Shown here piece after piece: positions 1-6,076 of a stretch of DNA of 14,606 nt. Positions within the stretch are counted from its first letter, which is position 1; each line of letters begins with the position of its first letter. The notes below the pieces were generated by a model. The model saw only the letters and a program-made list of their open reading frames with translations. It was not told the origin of the DNA and did no database searches. Position numbers and translations under genes: made by a program. The stretch covers positions 1-14,606 of the forward strand of contig WFUY01000036.1 of assembly GCA_015484715.1 (NCBI GenBank), given 5' to 3'. This stretch comes from Thermoflexales bacterium (GTDB lineage Bacteria; Chloroflexota; Anaerolineae; S140-20).

Positions 1-1
1 G

Positions 2-250
2 GCGGGGATCCCCACAGGATTGCTGGTGTGGATGGTCGCGCGAGGACGGGAACGGCGGGGGGAGCGAGCTACCTTTCCGGCGGCTCCGGCGTCGCCGCCG
101 GTGGTGGTGATCGCGCCGCCGGGGGGACAGGCGAGGCAGGCGGGCTGGTCTGGCGGCTACCCGGCAGCCTCTCCGGAGGCGCTGCCCTCGGCCCCCCGTC
201 AGTTCCTGGTCATCGGTGAGGACGAGGAGGTGAGACAATGGGAACACTGA
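2..250 (+). CDS. C-terminal end of an unidentified membrane-anchored protein (5' truncated)
   Basis: The reading frame is open from the first full codon and ends at the TGA at 248-250, so the gene begins upstream of the window. The first visible residues (GIPTGLLVWMVARGR) look like the end of a hydrophobic membrane helix followed by a positively charged stop-transfer stretch. After that comes a low-complexity tail rich in Pro, Ala and Gly, including a PPVVVIAPPGG segment, ending in an acidic patch (GEDEEVRQWEH). This suggests a membrane protein with a flexible, probably cytoplasmic, tail. The family cannot be recognised from this fragment. The last 13 bases overlap the start of the next gene, so the two are probably translationally coupled. 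Confidence 0.6.
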   Translation, partial: AGIPTGLLVWMVARGRERRGERATFPAAPASPPVVVIAPPGGQARQAGWSGGYPAASPEALPSAPRQFLVIGEDEEVRQWEH

Positions 251-492
251 TCAGTGTGGGGTGGATGTGGGTAGATAACCGACAGGACCAGGACCTGCGG
301 GAGAAGGTGCTGGCTGGCGCCCAGCGCTACCGGAGCAAGTTCGGACGGTCTCCCAATATTTGTTATGTCAATGCCTCACTCCTCAACCAACCGGAGGTTG
401 AGTGTCAGGGCGTGCGGATCATTGGAGCTTCCAACATCCCTCGCCATCACTTCTGGATGGGCGTAGTGGAAGAAGAGTCTGTGGCTCATTGA
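238..492 (+). CDS. Hypothetical protein, 84 aa
   Basis: This is a small soluble-looking protein with no signal peptide or membrane helix. The ATG at 238 follows a strong ribosome binding site (GGAGGTGAG) with good spacing and overlaps the end of the upstream gene by 13 bases. The protein starts with a hydrophobic strand (TLISVGWMWV), followed by a charged helix (DQDLREKVLAGAQRYRSKFG) and a block with Cys, Tyr and Asn (PNICYVNASLL). The end carries paired His residues (PRHHFWMGVVEE). I have the impression of similar short orphan proteins in Anaerolineae genomes but cannot name a family. Its overlap with the membrane-tailed gene suggests that the two act together. No function is proposed. Confidence 0.75.
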   Translation: MGTLISVGWMWVDNRQDQDLREKVLAGAQRYRSKFGRSPNICYVNASLLNQPEVECQGVRIIGASNIPRHHFWMGVVEEESVAH

Positions 493-524
493 TGCTGCTG
501 GGAACCCAGGGAGGAGGGTGAGAC

Positions 525-1139
525 GTGCCCAAAACCGACTTTAAGAGGGAGATGAAGCACCTCTACAGGGCCTCGGCAAGGCGGGTCTCCGTTGTCGAGG
601 TGCCCCCCTTGAACTTCCTAATGATAGATGGCCGTGGTGATCCCAACACCTCGCCCGAATATGCCGAGGCCATCGAAGCCCTATACGCCGTCGCCTATGC
701 GCTCAAGTTCAGGATCAAGCGGGGCCGAGGCGTTGATTACGTCGTGATGCCCCTGGAGGGGCTCTGGTGGACCGATGATCCGGCCCACTTCGATATGGAC
801 AACCGAGAGGTGTGGAACTGGACGGCGATGATTATGCAGCCGGAGTACGTGACCGAGGAGATGTATGAGGAGGTGGTGGCGGAAGTGAGGAAGAAGAAGG
901 CCCTCGGAGCCTTGGACAGGATGCGGCTGGAGACCCACCACGAGGGGTTGTCCGTGCAGGTCCTGCACGTAGGCCCCTACGCGGCCGAGGGTCCGACCAT
1001 CGCCCGGCTGCACGCCTACATCCGAGAGCAGGGCTATCGGCCCAGCGGGAAGCACCACGAAATCTACCTGAGCGATCCCCGGAGGACGGCACCGGAGAGG
1101 CTGAAGACGATCCTCCGGCAGCCCGTCCGGGTGGGGTGA
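525..1139 (+). CDS. GyrI-like small-molecule-binding domain protein
   Basis: The 204-aa protein matches the stand-alone GyrI-like/SOUL-superfamily fold that binds small ligands and is related to the effector domain of AraC/MerR-type regulators and to the gyrase inhibitor SbmC. Family-typical features visible here are the N-terminal strand with a FLMIDGRGDPN block (about residues 31-41), the PLEGLWW segment near residue 79, and the C-terminal LHVGPYAAEGPTIARLHAYI and HHEIYLSDPRR blocks, which end the second repeat. There is no DNA-binding domain. The start is a GTG at 525, preceded by GGGAGGAGGGTGAGAC; no in-frame ATG with a comparable site is nearby. It follows the 84-aa gene by 32 bases and may share its transcript. 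Ligand and role are unknown; such proteins often bind or hydrolyse small hydrophobic compounds. Confidence 0.88.
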   Translation: MPKTDFKREMKHLYRASARRVSVVEVPPLNFLMIDGRGDPNTSPEYAEAIEALYAVAYALKFRIKRGRGVDYVVMPLEGLWWTDDPAHFDMDNREVWNWTAMIMQPEYVTEEMYEEVVAEVRKKKALGALDRMRLETHHEGLSVQVLHVGPYAAEGPTIARLHAYIREQGYRPSGKHHEIYLSDPRRTAPERLKTILRQPVRVG

Positions 1140-1175
1140 GGGAGTCCACCTGCTTTCGTGATCGGGTCCTCACCC
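1134..1175. terminator. Possible hairpin spanning two convergent stop codons
   Basis: GGGTGAGG at 1134-1141 is exactly complementary to CCTCACCC at 1168-1175. Each arm contains the TGA stop codon of one of the two convergent genes. The loop is about 26 bases and there is no U-rich tract on either side, so this is a weak candidate for a shared transcription-end structure. Confidence 0.25.
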
Positions 1176-1832
1176 TAGCAGGTTCAGGACGAGGACGGAG
1201 AGGGCCGGCACCGTCAGGTTGTCCACCCCCCAGGGGGACAGGGCTTCGGTGATGGTGGCGACCAGGGCGGTCACCGCCGCTGCCCCTAGCGCCGTGCCCG
1301 CGGAGAGGGTCGAGGCGGGAAGCCCCCAGAGAGGCAGAAAGGTGGCCACCAGGCTGGCCAGGAACATCGTCAGGGAGCCCTCCAGCGTGCGCCGGCGGCC
1401 CAGGACGGTGTAGACCCGCCGCCCCCTCCGCTGACCGACCACGGCGGCCAGGGCATCTCCCCAGGTCATCGGCATCAGCGAGGCCACCAGCAGGTGGGGC
1501 TGCTCCCACAGCAGCCAGATCACCGCAGCAAAGGAGAGGGGGAAGTAGATCGTCCCCAGTTGCCCCCGCTCCCCCGTCTCCATTGCCTTGAAGGTTTGCT
1601 GACGGTAGGAGATGGCGTTGATGACGACGAAGGAGAGGGGCGGGATGACGGCCCAGGCCCGGTCGGCGAAGAGCCAGACGGTGCCGTAGGCCCACATTCC
1701 CACACCGATGTGGATGAACTTGCGGGTGAAGTCGGTAGAGTAGCCCCGGGCGCGCCGCAGTAACTCACCCAGGCCGATGATCCCGAAGACGTAAACATAG
1801 GAGAGGATCAGCGCCAGCAGGTTTTGGTTCAT
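1170..1832 (-). CDS. Phytol/dolichol/diacylglycerol kinase family membrane protein (CTP-dependent)
   Basis: The 220-aa polytopic membrane protein has about six hydrophobic segments. It resembles the SEC59/DGK1/VTE5 family, which uses CTP to phosphorylate isoprenoid alcohols (dolichol, phytol) or diacylglycerol. Family landmarks are TRKFIHIGVGM after the first helix, the TWGDALAAVVGQRRGRR block near residue 123, RRTLEGSLTMFLAS, and the C-terminal SPWGVDNLTVPALS motif. The ATG at 1832 lies 11 bases after the stop of the PfkB kinase and has an AAGGGGAGG site, so the two form an operon. The exact lipid substrate cannot be read from sequence. In a bacterium, recycling of phytol or phosphorylation of an isoprenoid alcohol is the most likely role. 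The gene converges on the GyrI-like gene. Confidence 0.88.
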   Translation of the reverse strand: MNQNLLALILSYVYVFGIIGLGELLRRARGYSTDFTRKFIHIGVGMWAYGTVWLFADRAWAVIPPLSFVVINAISYRQQTFKAMETGERGQLGTIYFPLSFAAVIWLLWEQPHLLVASLMPMTWGDALAAVVGQRRGRRVYTVLGRRRTLEGSLTMFLASLVATFLPLWGLPASTLSAGTALGAAAVTALVATITEALSPWGVDNLTVPALSVLVLNLLG

Positions 1833-1843
1833 TGGGCCTCCCC

Positions 1844-2794
1844 TTAGATGACCAGCTGGTCATAAAGTTTCTCTAGGCTCAGTTCCGGGTAGACCGTCTC
1901 GCGGCACTGGAGGGTGAGGGCGGCGGCCGAGACGCCCAGGCGGACGGCCTCGCCCACGGGGAACCCCTCCATCAGCCCGAAGATGACAGCCGCGGTCAAC
2001 GCATCCCCGGCTCCTGTGAAATCCACGACCTCGATGTCCAGGGCAGGGATGTGGCCGCTCTCGTCGGAGGTGGCATAGCAGAGCCCCCGTTCCGCCATCG
2101 TGATGATGGCTAGGTCCACGCCCATAGCGACCAGCCGTTGGGCGGCAGCGATGGCGTCGTCCCGGCCCTGGATGGGACGGTCCTGGAGCAGGGCTTCGGC
2201 TTCGGTGACGTTGGGGGTGAGGATGAAGAGCCGGTCCAAGTAAGGGTGCAGGCGGGGGGCCAGCCCCACGGCCGTTGGGTCGGCGCAGACGGGCCGTTGG
2301 TACTGCTCCGTCAGGCGGAAGAGGGTCTTCAGCGCGGCGGGTGTCAGGTTGGCATCCACCACCACCAGGCTGGCGTCCCGGAAGAGACGGCGGTGGTCGT
2401 ACAGGTAGCGGGGGGTCAGTTGCTGGAGGATGGCCATATCGTCAATGGAGAGGACGGGCAGCCCCCGCTCGTCCAGGACGGCCAGGTAAGCCCCGGTGCG
2501 GGCATCGGGGGCAATGAGGACGTGGGAGGTGTCCACGCCGCTCTGAGCAGCCTGGTTGATCAGTCGGCGGCCGGCCTCGTCATCGCCCACTGCTGAGAGG
2601 AGCACCGTGGAGACGCCCAGCCGGGCCAGGTTCTCGGCGATGTTGCGCCCCACCCCACCGACGCTGGTGCGGATGCGCCCCTGGTTGGAGGTACCGGACT
2701 GGAGGGGGCCGGCGGCGTAGCCCTTGATGTCCAGAGCGGCCGCGCCGACCACCAGGACGTGTCCATCCCGATCCAGCATCTCTGCGCTCTGCAT
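1844..2794 (-). CDS. PfkB-family carbohydrate/nucleoside kinase, probably pseudouridine kinase
   Basis: With the start at 2794 the protein has 316 aa, normal for the ribokinase/PfkB family. PfkB signature 1 is visible as GGVGRNIAENLARLG (about residues 46-60). Signature 2 is DFTGAGDALTAAV near residue 260, with the catalytic-base Asp in GAGD (about residue 264). The N-terminal VVGAAALDIKG, a Ser-Asn before the Gly-rich segment, LLSAVGDDEAGRRL, and VVVDANL all resemble pseudouridine kinases (PsuK), which phosphorylate pseudouridine before cleavage by PsuG. No psuG is present in the window, so ribokinase-like specificities remain possible. The chosen ATG has AAGGAGAAGAGG just before it. An upstream in-frame ATG would add 24 residues lacking family similarity and no good ribosome binding site. 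It is followed by the lipid kinase gene. Confidence 0.85.
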   Translation of the reverse strand: MQSAEMLDRDGHVLVVGAAALDIKGYAAGPLQSGTSNQGRIRTSVGGVGRNIAENLARLGVSTVLLSAVGDDEAGRRLINQAAQSGVDTSHVLIAPDARTGAYLAVLDERGLPVLSIDDMAILQQLTPRYLYDHRRLFRDASLVVVDANLTPAALKTLFRLTEQYQRPVCADPTAVGLAPRLHPYLDRLFILTPNVTEAEALLQDRPIQGRDDAIAAAQRLVAMGVDLAIITMAERGLCYATSDESGHIPALDIEVVDFTGAGDALTAAVIFGLMEGFPVGEAVRLGVSAAALTLQCRETVYPELSLEKLYDQLVI

Positions 2795-2881
2795 CCTCTT
2801 CTCCTTACGGATGAGCCAATGATCCTTGGTTTGGTTGGCGGTGCCGTTGAGCCGGCACAATATCAAGGACTTCGGAGCTGG

Positions 2882-2898
2882 TTCCGTTTAGAACGGAA
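2882..2898. promoter_or_regulatory. 17-bp perfect palindrome, possible operator
   Basis: TTCCGTT-TAG-AACGGAA forms two 7-bp arms around a 3-bp centre. It lies in the 195-bp region between the divergent PfkB kinase and the small gene at 2990. It is not followed by a T-run on either strand, which argues against a terminator and for a protein-binding site. A nearby 11-bp-spaced direct repeat (TTGAGAA at 2931-2937 and 2942-2948) may be part of the same control region. Confidence 0.4.
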
Positions 2899-2989
2899 AA
2901 GCCCCAGGTGCTTTCGTGCTAGCATACTTCTTGAGAAGGTGTTGAGAACAGGGTAAGACAGCATCTGTTGTCGGATCGGGAGGTAAAAG

Positions 2990-3310
2990 GTGAACGTTCC
3001 CGTTATTGAGAAAGAAGAGGTTAGGAACCTACTTCTAGCCATTGAAGGGGCTGCCCGGCGTCTGAGCGAGGTCGCCCCTACCTCACCAGAAGTTGCGTTC
3101 TATCTGGAGGGGTTCCGCGCCGCATTGATGCTGGTCGCTGTAGGTTTAGGGATTCCCCTGGACTTTCCCCAGCCTGCTCCTATGTCGGAGCGTCTCTGGC
3201 AGGAGGTGGTCACCGTCCTTACTCCACCGGATGGGGGGAAGACAGTCCGGTTTAAGGAGGGCACATCTCCTTCTCGAGCCGAGGAGCTCCATAGCAAGGG
3301 CGGGGAATGA
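2990..3310 (+). CDS. Hypothetical protein, 106 aa
   Basis: The frame starts with GTG at 2990 behind a good ribosome binding site (GGGAGGTAAAAG) and ends at TGA 3308-3310. The protein has a helical N-terminal half (about residues 6-55: KEEVRNLLLAIEGAARRL, then an amphipathic FYLEGFRAALMLVAVGLGI segment) and a Pro-rich, polar C-terminal half. The central hydrophobic stretch is too mixed to be called a membrane helix with confidence. No family was recognised. It stands alone: divergent from the PfkB kinase and convergent with the SPFH gene, 44 bases away. Base composition is slightly more AT-rich than the flanking metabolic genes. Confidence 0.6.
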   Translation: MNVPVIEKEEVRNLLLAIEGAARRLSEVAPTSPEVAFYLEGFRAALMLVAVGLGIPLDFPQPAPMSERLWQEVVTVLTPPDGGKTVRFKEGTSPSRAEELHSKGGE

Positions 3311-3354
3311 TGCAGTCTGTGCGCTGGGTGCAATTTGTCAAGCCGTCTGTCGGG

Positions 3355-4446
3355 TCAGCCTTGTCCCTCTAAGGCAAGATGGATGTGCTTTAAAGTCTCC
3401 ACAGGGAGGTATATCTTCGTGGCCGGGTCCTTGGCAATCGCCTCCAGGATCTCCAGAGCCCGGATGCGCACGATATTGTCCATAGCCTCTTCTCCGGCTC
3501 GCCCTTGCGCCTGCAGCAATCGGGCTATGGCGAGAGTGTTCTCCTGCCATGCCCTAGCCTGCCATTGAGCAGCCCAGGCTTCAACGTAGCGCCGCACCGC
3601 TGCATCCGGTATCTCCAGCGTTCCGAAAGAGACAAAGAGCACTTCCACTCCTAGTGGGCGGACAGTCCTGTAGACCTGTGCTCTCAGTTCCTTCATAAAA
3701 CGTGGGCGCGGGGGGGTTCCCTGGCGAGATGGATCGTAAAGCTCGTCAAGGGTGTGTTGGGCGATCAATTCTCGTACAGTTCCCTGGACAATCTTGATCA
3801 CTCGTTCATGCCAAGGGGAGGGGCCAGCGTCGGTCACGCTCTTGCTGTAGACTGCCTGCAAGACAGCCCGCCTAGAAAAGGGGTAAAGTCCTTCGTCCGT
3901 TGGGTTCCTGCCCCCCCGGGCGATGCGGAATCCCACGGCACAATCTACCTTCACTGGGATGCCGTCCCGTGTCGTCGCTTTTACCTTGTCGGTGCGAACC
4001 TGCTGCCGCAGGTCCACCGCCTCGATGATCTGCTCCCCAGGAGCCAGGAAGTGAGAGCCCGGCCCTCGGACGTTGGGCTTCCCCCCCTTCTCCGTGACCA
4101 CGGCGGTGTCGGCGGCGACTTTCATTATGCCTGGTCCTCCCATCTTGAGCATCGGCTTGTCCTTGGCCGGCTGGGGAAGCTTTCCCTCCTTTATGGATAA
4201 GGTGGCGAACTGGATGTTGTAAAGGAAGGAGAGCAGGGCTCGAAACGCATAGGTCCGCTTGGGCAGATCAAAGGCGTGGTAGATGAACTGGGAGCACCAG
4301 AAGACCGTGCCCAGCCAGACGACCGGCACCAGGATACCTCCTATCAATCCGTCCGTCTTCGCCCCAAGCAACGTTAGGCCCACCAGCGTTGAAACAAGGA
4401 AGAGATACCCAGGTCCTTCCAGGAGAGTGCGTATGATCTTGAACAT
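3355..4446 (-). CDS. SPFH/band-7 domain membrane protein (stomatin/prohibitin-like)
   Basis: The protein has 363 aa. Two hydrophobic segments (about residues 13-29 and 34-56) would anchor it to the membrane. They are followed by a band-7/SPFH region (about residues 105-300) with typical strands such as KVKATTRDGIPVKVDCAVGFRI and a VRELIAQHTLDELYD helix. The C-terminal part is an Ala/Arg/Glu-rich helix (AWAAQWQARAWQENTLAIARLLQAQGRAGEEA) of the kind that drives oligomerisation in this superfamily. SPFH proteins form membrane-associated rings or microdomain scaffolds and often chaperone or sequester proteases; the partner here is not evident. The ATG at 4446 is preceded by GGGGGTGAGGTA. It lies downstream of the 67-aa membrane gene on the same strand but behind an intrinsic terminator, so it probably has its own promoter. 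Confidence 0.85.
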   Translation of the reverse strand: MFKIIRTLLEGPGYLFLVSTLVGLTLLGAKTDGLIGGILVPVVWLGTVFWCSQFIYHAFDLPKRTYAFRALLSFLYNIQFATLSIKEGKLPQPAKDKPMLKMGGPGIMKVAADTAVVTEKGGKPNVRGPGSHFLAPGEQIIEAVDLRQQVRTDKVKATTRDGIPVKVDCAVGFRIARGGRNPTDEGLYPFSRRAVLQAVYSKSVTDAGPSPWHERVIKIVQGTVRELIAQHTLDELYDPSRQGTPPRPRFMKELRAQVYRTVRPLGVEVLFVSFGTLEIPDAAVRRYVEAWAAQWQARAWQENTLAIARLLQAQGRAGEEAMDNIVRIRALEILEAIAKDPATKIYLPVETLKHIHLALEGQG

Positions 4447-4501
4447 TACCTCACCCCCTCTCGTGCGTCCCGAATAGGCCCTCTGGTTGAAAGAAGCTGG
4501 C

Positions 4502-4526
4502 TATATATTACCACTGAATGCGTCAA
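4502..4526 (-). promoter_or_regulatory. Possible promoter for the SPFH gene
   Basis: On the minus strand a TTGACG (-35-like, 4521-4526) starts inside the U-tract of the upstream terminator. It is followed by an AT-rich TAATATATAG stretch (4501-4510). The best -10 hexamers within that stretch sit at 13-15 bp rather than the ideal 17 bp. The location, between a terminator and the SPFH start, makes a promoter likely even though the match is imperfect. Confidence 0.35.
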
Positions 4527-4557
4527 AAGAAAAGCCGCCCCTCCCGGAAGGGGCGGC
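4525..4557 (-). terminator. Intrinsic terminator after the 67-aa membrane gene
   Basis: A 9-bp GC-rich stem (GCCGCCCCT with AGGGGCGGC, 4534-4542 and 4549-4557) with a 6-base loop is followed on the minus strand by TTTTCTTTT (4533 down to 4525). This is a classic Rho-independent terminator. Its orientation fits termination of the small membrane gene ending at 4655 and insulates the SPFH gene from it. Confidence 0.85.
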
Positions 4558-4654
4558 CCATCTGGCGGCGACGTGAAGGGATCGTTGTCCTGTTGGCAAT
4601 CCCGACTGACCATCCTCGCTCTGGTGACCTCCGTGGTTTGCCCTTCTGGCTCGT

Positions 4655-4858
4655 CTAGAGGACCAGCACGAGGGTCAGGGCGACGACCAGAACGGTCAGT
4701 GCCAGGATTCCCAGAACCCCTGGTTCTCCACCCGCTTCGGCCATCCTCTCATCGGCATCGGCGACGAAGGCGTCAAAGCACGCTGACGGGATGAATCGAG
4801 GCAGGGTGACTGACAGGATCGTTAGAATCCCCGCGAGAATCCACACGGACCCAGCCAT
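4655..4858 (-). CDS. Small two-helix membrane protein, 67 aa, unknown function
   Basis: The ATG at 4858 has a near-perfect ribosome binding site (AAGGAGGTCAAGA), and a strong terminator lies about 100 bases after the stop, so I consider this a real gene. It predicts two membrane helices: an N-terminal one (SVWILAGILTILSVTLP, about residues 4-20) and a C-terminal one (VLGILALTVLVVALTLVLVL, about 48-67). They are joined by an acidic loop that contains the only Cys (SACFDAFVADADERMAEAGGEPG). No family was recognised. The gene is upstream of and co-oriented with the SPFH gene, which could point to a shared membrane role, but the terminator between them argues for separate expression. Confidence 0.7.
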   Translation of the reverse strand: MAGSVWILAGILTILSVTLPRFIPSACFDAFVADADERMAEAGGEPGVLGILALTVLVVALTLVLVL

Positions 4859-5173
4859 TCTTGACCTCCTTAGCCTACACGACCTACACGCGATTCTACC
4901 TGTTCAGTCAACCTATGGAAGCCTCATCTCCTCTAGGGATGATTCTAACTCAATCGCTGTCCACAAGATATGAACCGAATCATCCCAATCTCTTGATCTC
5001 CTTCACTATTTTAACAGAAGCTTTGAAGACGGGCCTGGCATTTCGTAGGCATCTGTCTGCCAGAAGCCTGGCATCCCTGGCATCCCAGGTCATCGGACCG
5101 ACGCCGGATAGGACCGGGGCTGGGCAGAGAGGTGCTTTCTGGGTATAATGGTCGGGTCAATGGGGGAGAGGAG
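4859..5173. other. Divergent intergenic region between the 67-aa gene and serB
   Basis: No convincing gene lies in these 315 bases. The left part (about 4900-5030) is more AT-rich than its surroundings. Just before the 67-aa gene there is a short tandem repeat on the plus strand (CCTACACG at 4873-4880 and 4882-4889). On the minus strand TTGACT (4905-4910) lies 17 bp from a poor -10 (TGTAGG), a possible promoter for that gene. Three copies of CCTGGCAT (5034-5041, 5067-5074, 5076-5083) lie about 40-90 bp upstream of the serB promoter. Confidence 0.5.
5121..5149 (+). promoter_or_regulatory. Promoter of the serB-aroA-folBK run
   Basis: A consensus TATAAT lies at 5144-5149, 25 bases upstream of the serB ATG. 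The hexamer 17 bp upstream (TGGGCA, 5121-5126) matches four of six positions of the -35 consensus. A TG dinucleotide close to the extended -10 position may strengthen it. This is the only clear sigma-70-type promoter ahead of serB. Confidence 0.6.
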
Positions 5174-6046
5174 ATGGAGTCCTGGCTGACCTATCATCGG
5201 ATCTTCTTCGATTGTGACAGTACACTGACGGCGATCGAAGGCATTGATGAACTGGCCCGGATGCAGGGCAAAGAGGCCGAGATCGCAGCCCTCACCCAGC
5301 AGGCGATGGAGGGGAAGATCGCCCTGGAGACGGTCTACGCCCGCCGGCTGCAGATCCTCCGCCCCACCCGAGGCCAGCTCCGGGAGGTGGCTGCCCTCTA
5401 CAAGCGCCATCTGGTGGCCGATGCAGAAGCCACTGTCGCAGCGCTCCGGTTCCTGGGATTGCAGCCCTGCATCGTCAGTGGTGGGTTGATCGAGGCGGTG
5501 GTTGCCCTGGGCCGACACCTGGGCATCCCATCGGCCTGTGTCCGGGCGGTGGAGATCGAGTACGACCAATTGGCCGGCCGCTGGTGGGCCCCCTACCTCC
5601 ATCCGGGTGGGGTGAACCTCGATGAACGGTATCTGGACCACCGAGAGGGCCCGCTGACGAAGACGGAGGGCAAGTCAGAGGTGGTTCGCCGGATGGCTCG
5701 ACCTTGGGAACGGACGATGTTGATAGGCGATGGAGTGTCGGACCTGGCCGCCCGCTCCGCCGTGGACCTCTTCGTGGGATTCGGCGGGGTTGTCCGACGA
5801 GAACGGGTTGCTGCCGAAGCGGCAATCTACATCACCGCTCCCAGCCTGGCCCCTGTGCTGCCCCTGGCTGCCGGCCCTCGGGGCTACCTCCGCTGTCGGA
5901 ATACGCCACACCAGGAGGTCTTCGAGCGGGGGCTGGCGATCATCCGGGACGGAGGGGTGATCTTCAACGAGACCCGGTACCGCCGTCGGTTCACGAGGGC
6001 CTACGCGGACGTGCTGGGGGAGAGAACACTGCGGGAGCGGCCGTGA
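5174..6046 (+). CDS. serB: Phosphoserine phosphatase (HAD superfamily)
   Basis: HAD-family hydrolase that removes phosphate from O-phosphoserine in the last step of serine synthesis. Motif I is FFDCDSTLTAIEGIDELA with nucleophile Asp13 and Asp15. Motif II is the Ser102-Gly-Gly. Motif III Lys is Lys167, and motif IV is IGDGVSDLAA with Asp186 and Asp190. The DxDST-EG-IDELA pattern is typical of SerB rather than of other HAD enzymes. The ATG at 5174 (290 aa) has GGGGGAGAGGAG before it; an upstream in-frame codon would add 14 unconserved residues that fall on the -10 promoter element. After the HAD core (about residue 225) there is an Arg-rich extension of some 65 residues that SerB cores usually lack. 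aroA follows 30 bases later. Confidence 0.9.
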   Translation: MESWLTYHRIFFDCDSTLTAIEGIDELARMQGKEAEIAALTQQAMEGKIALETVYARRLQILRPTRGQLREVAALYKRHLVADAEATVAALRFLGLQPCIVSGGLIEAVVALGRHLGIPSACVRAVEIEYDQLAGRWWAPYLHPGGVNLDERYLDHREGPLTKTEGKSEVVRRMARPWERTMLIGDGVSDLAARSAVDLFVGFGGVVRRERVAAEAAIYITAPSLAPVLPLAAGPRGYLRCRNTPHQEVFERGLAIIRDGGVIFNETRYRRRFTRAYADVLGERTLRERP

Positions 6047-6076
6047 GCCGCCCAAGGAATTCGGCAGGAGGATGCG

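Noticed and set aside
681..1695. Long antisense open frames across the GyrI-like and lipid kinase genes
   Set aside because: They are rich in Pro, Arg and Gly, lack ribosome binding sites and lie opposite well-supported genes; this is typical of GC-rich shadow frames.
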